Source of the DNA: Auanema rhodensis
Lineage: Eukaryota > Nematoda > Chromadorea > Rhabditida > Rhabditidae
Length of the DNA: 64,000 nt
Direction of reading: 5' to 3'
NCBI GenBank assembly: GCA_964057225.1
Contig: OZ059898.1
Coordinates: 3,720,001 to 3,784,000 of the forward strand
How positions within the stretch are numbered: the stretch's first letter is position 1; every line of letters starts with the position of its first letter. Both the position numbers and the translations under genes were made by a program. The notes under the pieces are model-generated. The model saw only the letters and a program-made list of their open reading frames with translations. It did not search any database and was not told the origin of the DNA. Of this stretch, positions 37,907 to 52,700 are shown in pieces.

Positions 37907-39661
37907 TTGAATAACAATGTCCATCGTCTTTGTCTTGAAAAAAGGAATCTAAAAACATCTACTTTTCATAAAATTATTTGGAAATTTTTCGGGAAAATTT
38001 TTGTCAAAATGTTTTTGGAACCAATTTTGAGTGTACATGGAAATTCAACATACACAAATGCATCATTTTTCAAACGATCATAACTAATTTTTGTATTGAG
38101 CTTTTCTCAATGTAGTATAGTGCATTCGATGCGGATTTTCAAGCTGCGTCGATCTGTGTTATCTGATTTGCGCTAGCTTGAAAATGCACCGAGATATCAA
38201 ATGATATAGGTTCACACTTATATCCTCGATTTTCACCCTGAAGAATTAATTTTTTCGTTGAATAACAATGTCCATCGTCTTTGTCTTGAAAAAAGGAATC
38301 TAAAAACATCTACTTTTCATAAAATTATTTGGAAATTTTTCGGGAAAATTTTTGTCAAAATGTTTTTGGAACCAATTTTGAGTGTACATGGAAATTCAAC
38401 ATACACAAATGCATCATTTTTCAAACGATCATAACTAATTTTTGTATTGAGCTTTTCTCAATGTAGTATAGTGCATTCGATGCGGATTTTCAAGCTGCGT
38501 CGATCTGTGTTATCTGATTTGCGCTAGCTTGAAAATGCACCGAGATATCAAATGATATAGGTTCACACTTATATCCTCGATTTTCACCCTGAAGAATTAA
38601 TTTTTTCGTTGAATAACAATGTCCATCGTCTTTGTCTTGAAAAAAGGAATCTAAAAACATCTACTTTTCATAAAATTATTTGGAAATTTTTCGGGAAAAT
38701 TTTTGTCAAAATGTTTTTGGAACCAATTTTGAGTGTACATGGAAATTCAACATACACAAATGCATCATTTTTCAAACGATCATAACTAATTTTTGTATTG
38801 AGCTTTTCTCAATGTAGTATAGTGCATTCGATGCGGATTTTCAAGCTGCGTCGATCTGTGTTATCTGATTTGCGCTAGCTTGAAAATGCACCGAGATATC
38901 AAATGATATAGGTTCACACTTATATCCTCGATTTTCACCCTGAAGAATTAATTTTTTCGTTGAATAACAATGTCCATCGTCTTTGTCTTGAAAAAAGGAA
39001 TCTAAAAACATCTACTTTTCATAAAATTATTTGGAAATTTTTCGGGAAAATTTTTGTCAAAATGTTTTTGGAACCAATTTTGAGTGTACATGGAAATTCA
39101 ACATACACAAATGCATCATTTTTCAAACGATCATAACTAATTTTTGTATTGAGCTTTTCTCAATGTAGTATAGTGCATTCGATGCGGATTTTCAAGCTGC
39201 GTCGATCTGTGTTATCTGATTTGCGCTAGCTTGAAAATGCACCGAGATATCAAATGATATAGGTTCACACTTATATCCTCGATTTTCACCCTGAAGAATT
39301 AATTTTTTCGTTGAATAACAATGTCCATCGTCTTTGTCTTGAAAAAAGGAATCTAAAAACATCTACTTTTCATAAAATTATTTGGAAATTTTTCGGGAAA
39401 ATTTTTGTCAAAATGTTTTTGGAACCAATTTTGAGTGTACATGGAAATTCAACATACACAAATGCATCATTTTTCAAACGATCATAACTAATTTTTGTAT
39501 TGAGCTTTTCTCAATGTAGTATAGTGCATTCGATGCGGATTTTCAAGCTGCGTCGATCTGTGTTATCTGATTTGCGCTAGCTTGAAAATGCACCGAGATA
39601 TCAAATGATATAGGTTCACACTTATATCCTCGATTTTCACCCTGAAGAATTAATTTTTTCG
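37907..39661 (+). repeat. Five-fold run of one near-identical 351-bp monomer
   Basis: The monomers at 37907, 38258, 38609, 38960 and 39311 carry the same set of diagnostic variants: cataaaattatttgg, cggga, gaacc, ggaaattc, acacaaatgc, ggattttcaag and ttatctgatttg. I see no difference at those sites. This is the most uniform run in the HOR zone and implies a very recent local amplification of a single monomer. Confidence 0.85.
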
Positions 39662-40011
39662 TTGAATAACAATGTCCATCGTGTTTGTCTTGAAAAAAGG
39701 AATCTAAAAACATCTACTTTTCATAAAATTATTTGGAAATTTTTGAGAAAATTTTTGTCAAAATGTTTTTGGAAGCAATTTTGAGTGTACATGGAAACTC
39801 AACATACAGTAATGCATCATTTTTCAAACGATCATAACTAATTTTTGAATTGAGCTTTTCTTAATGTAGTATAGTGCATTCGATGCGGATTTTTAAGCTG
39901 CGTCGATCTGTGTTATCTGATTTGCGCTAGCTTGAAAATGCACCGAGATATCAAATGATATAGGTTCACACTTATATCCTCGATTTTCACCCTGAAGAAT
40001 TAATTTTTTCG
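39662..40011 (+). repeat. 350-bp monomer type f (example copy)
   Basis: A single C is missing from the tttttcgagaaaa word, leaving tttttgagaaaa, so the monomer is 350 bp. The same deletion marks copies at 43917, 44267, 50288, 50638, 54882, 60552 and 60902. All are in the f slot of the HOR units, singly in units 1 and 4 and as pairs in units 2, 3 and 5. This copy also has a private gtgtttgtc. Confidence 0.9.
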
Positions 40012-42150
40012 TTGAATAACAATGTCCATCGTCTTTGTCTTGAAAAAAGGAATCTAAAAACATCTACTTTTCATAAAATTATTTGGAAATTTTTCGGGAA
40101 AATTTTTGTCAAAATGTTTTTGGAACCAATTTTGAGTGTACATGGAAATTCAACATACACAAATGCATCATTTTTCAAACGATCATAACTAATTTTTGTA
40201 TTGAGCTTTTCTCAATGTAGTATAGTGCATTCGATGCGGATTTTCAAGCTGCGTCGATCTGTGTTATCTGATTTGCGCTAGCTTGAAAATGCACCGAGAT
40301 ATCAAATGATATAGGTTCACACGTATATCCTCGATTTTCACTCTGAAGAATTAATTTTTTCGTTGAATAACAATGTCCATCGTCTTTGTCTTGAAAAAAG
40401 GAATCTAAAAACATCTACTTTTCATAAAATTATTTGGAAATTTTTCGGGAAAATTTTTGTCAAAATGTTTTTGGAACCAATTTTGAGTGTACATGGAAAT
40501 TCAACATACAGTAATGCATCATTTTTCAAACGATCATAACTAATTTTTGTATTGAGCTTTTCTCAATGTAATATAGTGCATTCGATGCGGATTTTTAAGC
40601 TGCGTCGATCTGTGTTATCAGATTTGCGCTAGCTTGAAAATGCACCGAGATATCAAATGATATAGGTTCACACTTATATCCTCGATTTTCACCCTGAAGA
40701 ATTAATTTTTTCGTTGAATAACAATGTCCATCGTCTTTGTCTTGAAAAAAGGAATCTAAAAATATCTACTTTTCATAAAATTATTTGGAAATTTTTCGGG
40801 AAAATTTTTGTCAAAATGTTTTTGGAAGCAATTTTGAGTGTACATGGAAACTCAACATACAGTAATGCATCATTTTTCAAACGATCATAACTAATTTTTG
40901 AATTGAGCTTTTCTCAATGTAGTATAGTGCATTCGATGCGGATTTTCAAGCTGCGTCGATCTGTGTTATCTGATTTGCGCTAGCTTGAAAATGCACCGAG
41001 ATATCAAATGATATAGGTTCACACTTATATCCTCGATTTTCACCCTGAAGAATTAATTTTTTCGTTGAATAACAATGTCCATCGTCTTTGTCTTGAAAAA
41101 AGGAATCTAAAAACATCTACTTTATGTGAAATTATTTGGAAATTTTTCGAGAAAATTTTTGTCAAAATGTTTTTGGAAGCAATTTTGAGTGTACATGGAA
41201 ACTCTTTTTCAACTCAACATACAGTAATGCATCATTTTTCAAACGATCATAACTAATTTTTGTATTGAGCTTTTCTCAATGTAGTATAGTGCATTCGATG
41301 CGGATTTTTAAGCTGCGTCGATCTGTGTTATCAGATTTGCGCTAGCTTGAAAATGCACCGAGATATCAAATGATATAGGTTCACACGTATATCCTCGATT
41401 TTCACTCTGAAGAATTAATTTTTTCGTTGAATAACAATGTCCATCGTCTTTGTCTTGAAAAAAGGAATCTAAAAACATCTACTTTTCATAAAATTATTTG
41501 GAAATTTTTCGGGAAAATTTTTGTCAAAATGTTTTTGGAAGCAATTTTGAGTGTACATGGAAACTCTTTTTCAACTCAACATACAGTAATGCATCATTTT
41601 TCAAACGATCATAACTAATTTTTGTATTGAGCTTTTCTCAATGTAGTATAGTGCATTCGATGCGGATTTTTAAGCTGCGTCGATCTGTGTTATCAGATTT
41701 GCGCTAGCTTGAAAATGCACCGAGATATCAAATGATATAGGTTCACACTTATATCCTCGATTTTCACCCTGAAGAATTAATTTTTTCGTTGAATAACAAT
41801 GTCCATCGTCTTTGTCTTGAAAAAAGGAATCTAAAAATATCTACTTTTCATAAAATTATTTGGAAATTTTTCGGGAAAATTTTTGTCAAAATGTTTTTGG
41901 AAGCAATTTTGAGTGTACATGGAAACTCTTTTTCAACTCAACATACAGTAATGCATCATTTTTCAAACGATCATAACTAATTTTTGTATTGAGCTTTTCT
42001 TAATGTAGTATAGTGCATTCAATGCGGATTTTTAAGCTGCGTCGATCTGTGTTATCAGATTTGCGCTAGCTTGAAAATGCACCGAGATATCACATGATAT
42101 AGGTTCACACTTATATCCTCGATTTTCACCCTGAAGAATTAATTTTTTCG

Positions 42151-45100
42151 TTGAATAACACTGTCCATCGTCTTTGTCTTCAAAAAAGGAATCTAAAAAC
42201 ATCTACTTTTTATAAAATTATTTGGAAATTTTTCGAGAAAATTTTTGTCAAAATGTTTTTGGAAGCAATTTTGAGTGTACATGGAAACTCTTTTTCAACT
42301 CAACATACAGTAATGCATCATTTTTCAAACGATCATAACTAATTTTTGTATTGAGCTTTTCTCAATGTAGTATAGTGCATTCGATGCGGATTTTCAAGCT
42401 GCGTCGATCTGTGTTATCTGATTTGCGCTAGCTTGAAAATGCACCGAGATATCAAATGATATAGGTTCACACTTATATCCTCGATTTTCACCCTGAAGAA
42501 TTAATTTTTTCGTTGAATAACAATGTCCATCGTCTTTGTCTTGAAAAAAGGAATCTAAAAACATCTACTTTTCATAAAATTATTTGGAAATTTTTCGAGA
42601 AAATTTTTGTCAAAATGTTTTTGGAAGCAATTTTGAGTGTACATGGAAACTCAACATACACAAATGCATCATTTTTCAAACGATCATAACTAATTTTTGA
42701 ATTGAGCTTTTCTTAATGTAGTATAGTGCATTCGATGCGGATTTTTAAGCTGCGTCGATCTGTGTTATCAGATTTGCGCTAGCTTGAAAATGCACCGAGA
42801 TATCAAATGATATAGGTTCACACTTATATCCTCGATTTTCACCCTGAAGAATTAATTTTTTCGTTGAATAACAATGTCCATCGTCTTTGTCTTGAAAAAA
42901 GGAATCTAAAAACATCTACTTTTCATAAAATTATTTGGAAATTTTTCGAGAAAATTTTTGTCAAAATGTTTTTGGAACCAATTTTGAGTGTACATGGAAA
43001 TTCAACATACACAAATGCATCATTTTTCAAACGATCATAACTAATTTTTGAATTGAGCTTTTCTTAATGTAGTATAGTGCATTCGATGCGGATTTTTAAG
43101 CTGCGTCGATCTGTGTTATCTGATTTGCGCTAGCTTGAAAATGCACCGAGATATCAAATGATATAGGTTCACACTTATATCCTCGATTTTCACCCTGAAG
43201 AATTAATTTTTTCGTTGAATAACAATGTCCATCGTCTTTGTCTTGAAAAAAGGAATCTAAAAACATCTACTTTTCATAAAATTATTTGGAAATTTTTCGG
43301 GAAAATTTTTGTCAAAATGTTTTTGGAAGCAATTTTGAGTGTACATGGAAACTCAACATACAGTAATGCATCATTTTTCAAACGATCATAACTAATTTTT
43401 GTATTGAGCTTTTCTCAATGTAATATAGTGCATTCGATGCGGATTTTTAAGCTGCGTCGATCTGTGTTATCAGATTTGCGCTAGCTTGAAAATGCACCGA
43501 GATATCAAATGATATAGGTTCACACTTATATCCTCGATTTTCACCCTGAAGAATTAATTTTTTCGTTGAATAACAATGTCCATCGTCTTTGTCTTGAAAA
43601 AAGGAATCTAAAAACATCTACTTTTCATAAAATTATTTGGAAATTTTTCGGGAAAATTTTTGTCAAAATGTTTTTGGAACCAATTTTGAGTGTACATGGA
43701 AATTCAACATACAGTAATGCATCATTTTTCAAACGATCATAACTAATTTTTGTATTGAGCTTTTCTCAATGTAGTATAGTGCATTCGATGCGGATTTTCA
43801 AGCTGCGTCGATCTGTGTTATCTGATTTGCGCTAGCTTGAAAATGCACCGAGATATCAAATGATATAGGTTCACACTTATATCCTCGATTTTCACCCTGA
43901 AGAATTAATTTTTTCGTTGAATAACAATGTCCATCGTCTTTGTCTTGAAAAAAGGAATCTAAAAACATCTACTTTTCATAAAATTATTTGGAAATTTTTG
44001 AGAAAATTTTTGTCAAAATGTTTTTGGAAGCAATTTTGAGTGTACATGGAAACTCAACATACAGTAATGCATCATTTTTCAAACGATCATAACTAATTTT
44101 TGAATTGAGCTTTTCTTAATGTAGTATAGTGCATTCGATGCGGATTTTTAAGCTGCGTCGATCTGTGTTATCTGATTTGCGCTAGCTTGAAAATGCACCG
44201 AGATATCAAATGATATAGGTTCACACTTATATCCTCGATTTTCACCCTGAAGAATTAATTTTTTCGTTGAATAACAATGTCCATCGTCTTTGTCTTGAAA
44301 AAAGGAATCTAAAAACATCTACTTTTCATAAAATTATTTGGAAATTTTTGAGAAAATTTTTGTCAAAATGTTTTTGGAAGCAATTTTGAGTGTACATGGA
44401 AACTCAACATACAGTAATGCATCATTTTTCAAACGATCATAACTAATTTTTGAATTGAGCTTTTCTTAATGTAGTATAGTGCATTCGATGCGGATTTTTA
44501 AGCTGCGTCGATCTGTGTTATCTGATTTGCGCTAGCTTGAAAATGCACCGAGATATCAAATGATATAGGTTCACACGTATATCCTCGATTTTCACTCTGA
44601 AGAATTAATTTTTTCGTTGAATAACAATGTCCATCGTCTTTGTCTTGAAAAAAGGAATCTAAAAACATCTACTTTTCATAAAATTATTTGGAAATTTTTC
44701 GGGAAAATTTTTGTCAAAATGTTTTTGGAACCAATTTTGAGTGTACATGGAAATTCAACATACACAAATGCATCATTTTTCAAACGATCATAACTAATTT
44801 TTGTATTGAGCTTTTCTCAATGTAGTATAGTGCATTCGATGCGGATTTTCAAGCTGCGTCGATCTGTGTTATCTGATTTGCGCTAGCTTGAAAATGCACC
44901 GAGATATCAAATGATATAGGTTCACACGTATATCCTCGATTTTCACTCTGAAGAATTAATTTTTTCGTTGAATAACAATGTCCATCGTCTTTGTCTTGAA
45001 AAAAGGAATCTAAAAACATCTACTTTTCATAAAATTATTTGGAAATTTTTCGGGAAAATTTTTGTCAAAATGTTTTTGGAACCAATTTTGAGTGTACATG

Positions 45101-46744
45101 GAAATTCAACATACAGTAATGCATCATTTTTCAAACGATCATAACTAATTTTTGTATTGAGCTTTTCTCAATGTAATATAGTGCATTCGATGCGGATTTT
45201 TAAGCTGCGTCGATCTGTGTTATCAGATTTGCGCTAGCTTGAAAATGCACCGAGATATCAAATGATATAGGTTCACACTTATATCCTCGATTTTCACCCT
45301 GAAGAATTAATTTTTTCGTTGAATAACAATGTCCATCGTCTTTGTCTTGAAAAAAGGAATCTAAAAATATCTACTTTTCATAAAATTATTTGGAAATTTT
45401 TCGGGAAAATTTTTGTCAAAATGTTTTTGGAAGCAATTTTGAGTGTACATGGAAACTCAACATACAGTAATGCATCATTTTTCAAACGATCATAACTAAT
45501 TTTTGAATTGAGCTTTTCTCAATGTAGTATAGTGCATTCGATGCGGATTTTCAAGCTGCGTCGATCTGTGTTATCTGATTTGCGCTAGCTTGAAAATGCA
45601 CCGAGATATCAAATGATATAGGTTCACACTTATATCCTCGATTTTCACCCTGAAGAATTAATTTTTTCGTTGAATAACAATGTCCATCGTCTTTGTCTTG
45701 AAAAAAGGAATCTAAAAACATCTACTTTATGTGAAATTATTTGGAAATTTTTCGAGAAAATTTTTGTCAAAATGTTTTTGGAAGCAATTTTGAGTGTACA
45801 TGGAAACTCTTTTTCAACTCAACATACAGTAATGCATCATTTTTCAAACGATCATAACTAATTTTTGTATTGAGCTTTTCTCAATGTAGTATAGTGCATT
45901 CGATGCGGATTTTTAAGCTGCGTCGATCTGTGTTATCAGATTTGCGCTAGCTTGAAAATGCACCGAGATATCAAATGATATAGGTTCACACGTATATCCT
46001 CGATTTTCACTCTGAAGAATTAATTTTTTCGTTGAATAACAATGTCCATCGTCTTTGTCTTGAAAAAAGGAATCTAAAAACATCTACTTTTCATAAAATT
46101 ATTTGGAAATTTTTCGGGAAAATTTTTGTCAAAATGTTTTTGGAACCAATTTTGAGTGTACATGGAAATTCAACATACAGTAATGCATCATTTTTCAAAC
46201 GATCATAACTAATTTTTGTATTGAGCTTTTCTCAATGTAGTATAGTGCATTCGATGCGGATTTTTAAGCTGCGTCGATCTGTGTTATCAGATTTGCGCTA
46301 GCTTGAAAATGCACCGAGATATCAAATGATATAGGTTCACACTTATATCCTCGATTTTCACCCTGAAGAATTAATTTTTTCGTTGAATAACAATGTCCAT
46401 CGTCTTTGTCTTGAAAAAAGGAATCTAAAAATATCTACTTTTCATAAAATTATTTGGAAATTTTTCGGGAAAATTTTTGTCAAAATGTTTTTGGAAGCAA
46501 TTTTGAGTGTACATGGAAACTCTTTTTCAACTCAACATACAGTAATGCATCATTTTTCAAACGATCATAACTAATTTTTGTATTGAGCTTTTCTTAATGT
46601 AGTATAGTGCATTCAATGCGGATTTTTAAGCTGCGTCGATCTGTGTTATCAGATTTGCGCTAGCTTGAAAATGCACCGAGATATCACATGATATAGGTTC
46701 ACACTTATATCCTCGATTTTCACCCTGAAGAATTAATTTTTTCG
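42151..46744 (+). repeat. HOR unit 2 (13 monomers, 4594 bp), reference unit
   Basis: Anchors are 42151 a, 42513 b, 42864 c, 43215 d, 43566 e, 43917 f, 44267 f, 44617 g, 44968 h, 45319 i, 45670 j, 46032 k and 46383 l. Types b and c have cgaga, acacaaatgc and ttttgaattg. Types d and h carry the right-half tgtaatatag. Type e has gaacc, acagtaa and ggattttcaag. The cacacgtatatcc/cactctgaag pair occurs before the anchors of g, h and k. I use this unit as the reference for describing the others. Confidence 0.88.
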
Positions 46745-49700
46745 TTGAATAACACTGTCCATCGTCTTTGTCTTCAAAAAAGGAATCTAAAAACATCTAC
46801 TTTTTATAAAATTATTTGGAAATTTTTCGAGAAAATTTTTGTCAAAATGTTTTTGGAAGCAATTTTGAGTGTACATGGAAACTCTTTTTCAACTCAACAT
46901 ACAGTAATGCATCATTTTTCAAACGATCATAACTAATTTTTGTATTGAGCTTTTCTCAATGTAGTATAGTGCATTCGATGCGGATTTTCAAGCTGCGTCG
47001 ATCTGTGTTATCTGATTTGCGCTAGCTTGAAAATGCACCGAGATATCAAATGATATAGGTTCACACTTATATCCTCGATTTTCACCCTGAAGAATTAATT
47101 TTTTCGTTGAATAACAATGTCCATCGTCTTTGTCTTGAAAAAAGGAATCTAAAAACATCTACTTTTCATAAAATTATTTGGAAATTTTTCGAGAAAATTT
47201 TTGTCAAAATGTTTTTGGAAGCAATTTTGAGTGTACATGGAAACTCTTTTTCAACTCAACATACAGTAATGCATCATTTTTCAAACGATCATAACTAATT
47301 TTTGTATTGAGCTTTTCTCAATGTAGTATAGTGCATTCGATGCGGATTTTCAAGCTGCGTCGATCTGTGTTATCTGATTTGCGCTAGCTTGAAAATGCAC
47401 CGAGATATCAAATGATATAGGTTCACACTTATATCCTCGATTTTCACCCTGAAGAATTAATTTTTTCGTTGAATAACAATGTCCATCGTCTTTGTCTTGA
47501 AAAAAGTAATCTAAAAACATCTACTTTTCATAAAATTATTTGGAAATTTTTCGAGAAAATTTTTGTCAAAATGTTTTTGGAAGCAATTTTGAGTGTACAT
47601 GGAAACTCTTTTTCAACTCAACATACAGTAATGCATCATTTTTCAAACGATCATAACTAATTTTTGAATTGAGCTTTTCTTAATGTAGTATAGTGCATTC
47701 GATGCGGATTTTTAAGCTGCGTCGATCTGTGTTATCTGATTTGCGCTAGCTTGAAAATGCACCGAGATATCAAATGATATAGGTTCACACTTATATCCTC
47801 GATTTTCACCCTGAAGAATTAATTTTTTCGTTGAATAACAATGTCCATCGTCTTTGTCTTAAAAAAAGGAATCTAAAAACATCTACTTTTCATAAAATTA
47901 TTTGGAAATTTTTCGAGAAAATTTTTGTCAAAATGTTTTTGGAACCAATTTTGAGTGTACATGGAAATTCAACATACACAAATGCATCATTTTTCAAACG
48001 ATCATAACTAATTTTTGAATTGAGCTTTTCTTAATGTAGTATAGTGCATTCGATGCGGATTTTTAAGCTGCGTCGATCTGTGTTATCTGATTTGCGCTAG
48101 CTTGAAAATGCACCGAGATATCAAATGATATAGGTTCACACTTATATCCTCGATTTTCACCCTGAAGAATTAATTTTTTCGTTGAATAACAATGTCCATC
48201 GTCTTTGTCTTGAAAAAAGGAATCTAAAAACATCTACTTTTCATAAAATTATTTGGAAATTTTTCGGGAAAATTTTTGTCAAAATGTTTTTGGAAGCAAT
48301 TTTGAGTGTACATGGAAACTCAACATACAGTAATGCATCATTTTTCAAACGATCATAACTAATTTTTGAATTGAGCTTTTCTCAATGTAGTATAGTGCAT
48401 TCGATGCGGATTTTCAAGCTGCGTCGATCTGTGTTATCTGATTTGCGCTAGCTTGAAAATGCACCGAGATATCAAATGATATAGGTTCACACTTATATCC
48501 TCGATTTTCACCCTGAAGAATTAATTTTTTCGTTGAATAACAATGTCCATCGTCTTTGTCTTGAAAAAAGGAATCTAAAAATATCTACTTTTTGTGAAAT
48601 TATCTGGAAATTTTTCGGGAAAATTTTTGTCAAAATGTTTTTGGAAGCAATTTTGAGTGTACATGGAAACTCAACATACAGTAATGCATCATTTTTCAAA
48701 CGATCATAACTAATTTTTGAATTGAGCTTTTCTCAATGTAGTATAGTGCATTCGATGCGGATTTTCAAGCTGCGTCGATCTGTGTTATCTGATTTGCGCT
48801 AGCTTGAAAATGCACCGAGATATCAAATGATATAGGTTCACACTTATATCCTCGATTTTCACCCTGAAGAATTAATTTTTTCGTTGAATAACAATGTCCA
48901 TCGTCTTTGTCTTGAAAAAAGGAATCTAAAAATATCTACTTTTTGTGAAATTATCTGGAAATTTTTCGGGAAAATTTTTGTCAAAATGTTTTTGGAACCA
49001 ATTTTGAGTGTACATGGAAATTCAACATACACAAATGCATCATTTTTCAAACGATCATAACTAATTTTTGTATTGAGCTTTTCTCAATGTAGTATAGTGC
49101 ATTCGATGCGGATTTTCAAGCTGCGTCGATCTGTGTTATCTGATTTGCGCTAGCTTGAAAATGCACCGAGATATCAAATGATATAGGTTCACACTTATAT
49201 CCTCGATTTTCACCCTGAAGAATTAATTTTTTCGTTGAATAACAATGTCCATCGTCTTTGTCTTGAAAAAAGGAATCTAAAAACATCTACTTTTCATAAA
49301 ATTATTTGGAAATTTTTCGGGAAAATTTTTGTCAAAATGTTTTTGGAACCAATTTTGAGTGTACATGGAAATTCAACATACAGTAATGCATCATTTTTCA
49401 AACGATCATAACTAATTTTTGTATTGAGCTTTTCTCAATGTAGTATAGTGCATTCGATGCGGATTTTCAAGCTGCGTCGATCTGTGTTATCTGATTTGCG
49501 CTAGCTTGAAAATGCACCGAGATATCAAATGATATAGGTTCACACTTATATCCTCGATTTTCACCCTGAAGAATTAATTTTTTCGTTGAATAACAATGTC
49601 CATCGTCTTTGTCTTGAAAAAAGGAATCTAAAAACATCTACTTTTCATAAAATTATCTGGAAATTTTTCGGGAAAATTTTTGTCAAAATGTTTTTGGAAC

Positions 49701-52700
49701 CAATTTTGAGTGTACATGGAAATTCAACATACACAAATGCATCATTTTTCAAACGATCATAACTAATTTTTGTATTGAGCTTTTCTCAATGTAGTATAGT
49801 GCATTCGATGCGGATTTTCAAGCTGCGTCGATCTGTGTTATCTGATTTGCGCTAGCTTGAAAATGCACCGAGATATCAAATGATATAGGTTCACACTTAT
49901 ATCCTCGATTTTCACCCTGAAGAATTAATTTTTTCGTTGAATAACAATGTCCATCGTCTTTGTCTTGAAAAAAGGAATCTAAAAACATCTACTTTTCATA
50001 AAATTATCTGGAAATTTTTCGGGAAAATTTTTGTCAAAATGTTTTTGGAACCAATTTTGAGTGTACATGGAAATTCAACATACAGTAATGCATCATTTTT
50101 CAAACGATCATAACTAATTTTTGTATTGAGCTTTTCTCAATGTAGTATAGTGCATTCGATGCGGATTTTCAAGCTGCGTCGATCTGTGTTATCTGATTTG
50201 CGCTAGCTTGAAAATGCACCGAGATATCAAATGATATAGGTTCACACTTATATCCTCGATTTTCACCCTGAAGAATTAATTTTTTCGTTGAATAACAATG
50301 TCCATCGTCTTTGTCTTGAAAAAAGGAATCTAAAAACATCTACTTTTCATAAAATTATTTGGAAATTTTTGAGAAAATTTTTGTCAAAATGTTTTTGGAA
50401 GCAATTTTGAGTGTACATGGAAACTCAACATACAGTAATGCATCATTTTTCAAACGATCATAACTAATTTTTGAATTGAGCTTTTCTTAATGTAGTATAG
50501 TGCATTCGATGCGGATTTTTAAGCTGCGTCGATCTGTGTTATCTGATTTGCGCTAGCTTGAAAATGCACCGAGATATCAAATGATATAGGTTCACACTTA
50601 TATCCTCGATTTTCACCCTGAAGAATTAATTTTTTCGTTGAATAACAATGTCCATCGTCTTTGTCTTGAAAAAAGGAATCTAAAAACATCTACTTTTCAT
50701 AAAATTATTTGGAAATTTTTGAGAAAATTTTTGTCAAAATGTTTTTGGAAGCAATTTTGAGTGTACATGGAAACTCAACATACAGTAATGCATCATTTTT
50801 CAAACGATCATAACTAATTTTTGAATTGAGCTTTTCTTAATGTAGTATAGTGCATTCGATGCGGATTTTCAAGCTGCGTCGATCTGTGTTATCTGATTTG
50901 CGCTAGCTTGAAAATGCACCGAGATATCAAATGATATAGGTTCACACGTATATCCTCGATTTTCACTCTGAAGAATTATTTTTTTCGTTGAATAACAATG
51001 TCCATCGTCTTTGTCTTGAAAAAAGGAATCTAAAAACATCTACTTTTCATAAAATTATTTGGAAATTTTTCGGGAAAATTTTTGTCAAAATGTTTTTGGA
51101 ACCAATTTTGAGTGTACATGGAAATTCAACATACACAAATGCATCATTTTTCAAACGATCATAACTAATTTTTGTATTGAGCTTTTCTCAATGTAGTATA
51201 GTGCATTCGATGCGGATTTTCAAGCTGCGTCGATCTGTGTTATCTGATTTGCGCTAGCTTGAAAATGCACCGAGATATCAAATGATATAGGTTCACACGT
51301 ATATCCTCGATTTTCACTCTGAAGAATTAATTTTTTCGTTGAATAACAATGTCCATCGTCTTTGTCTTGAAAAAAGGAATCTAAAAACATCTACTTTTCA
51401 TAAAATTATTTGGAAATTTTTCGGGAAAATTTTTGTCAAAATGTTTTTGGAACCAATTTTGAGTGTACATGGAAATTCAACATACAGTAATGCATCATTT
51501 TTCAAACGATCATAACTAATTTTTGTATTGAGCTTTTCTCAATGTAATATAGTGCATTCGATGCGGATTTTTAAGCTGCGTCGATCTGTGTTATCAGATT
51601 TGCGCTAGCTTGAAAATGCACCGAGATATCAAATGATATAGGTTCACACTTATATCCTCGATTTTCACCCTGAAGAATTAATTTTTTCGTTGAATAACAA
51701 TGTCCATCGTCTTTGTCTTGAAAAAAGGAATCTAAAAATATCTACTTTTCATAAAATTATTTGGAAATTTTTCGGGAAAATTTTTGTCAAAATGTTTTTG
51801 GAAGCAATTTTGAGTGTACATGGAAACTCAACATACAGTAATGCATCATTTTTCAAACGATCATAACTAATTTTTGAATTGAGCTTTTCTCAATGTAGTA
51901 TAGTGCATTCGATGCGGATTTTCAAGCTGCGTCGATCTGTGTTATCTGATTTGCGCTAGCTTGAAAATGCACCGAGATATCAAATGATATAGGTTCACAC
52001 TTATATCCTCGATTTTCACCCTGAAGAATTAATTTTTTCGTTGAATAACAATGTCCATCGTCTTTGTCTTGAAAAAAGGAATCTAAAAACATCTACTTTA
52101 TGTGAAATTATTTGGAAATTTTTCGAGAAAATTTTTGTCAAAATGTTTTTGGAAGCAATTTTGAGTGTACATGGAAACTCTTTTTCAACTCAACATACAG
52201 TAATGCATCATTTTTCAAACGATCATAACTAATTTTTGTATTGAGCTTTTCTCAATGTAGTATAGTGCATTCGATGCGGATTTTTAAGCTGCGTCGATCT
52301 GTGTTATCAGATTTGCGCTAGCTTGAAAATGCACCGAGATATCAAATGATATAGGTTCACACGTATATCCTCGATTTTCACTCTGAAGAATTAATTTTTT
52401 CGTTGAATAACAATGTCCATCGTCTTTGTCTTGAAAAAAGGAATCTAAAAACATCTACTTTTCATAAAATTATTTGGAAATTTTTCGGGAAAATTTTTGT
52501 CAAAATGTTTTTGGAACCAATTTTGAGTGTACATGGAAATTCAACATACAGTAATGCATCATTTTTCAAACGATCATAACTAATTTTTGTATTGAGCTTT
52601 TCTCAATGTAGTATAGTGCATTCGATGCGGATTTTTAAGCTGCGTCGATCTGTGTTATCAGATTTGCGCTAGCTTGAAAATGCACCGAGATATCAAATGA

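Larger units (their letters stand above)
37545..42150 (+). repeat. HOR unit 1 (13 monomers, 4606 bp)
   Basis: The order is a, five copies of one gaacc/acacaaa type, then f g h i j k l. The b-c-d-e segment of the next unit is absent and the five identical-type monomers occupy its place. Only one 350-bp f monomer is present (39662). The k slot (41427) is L with gaagc, whereas other units have a short gaacc/ggaaattc k monomer, so that part was exchanged. Confidence 0.85.
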
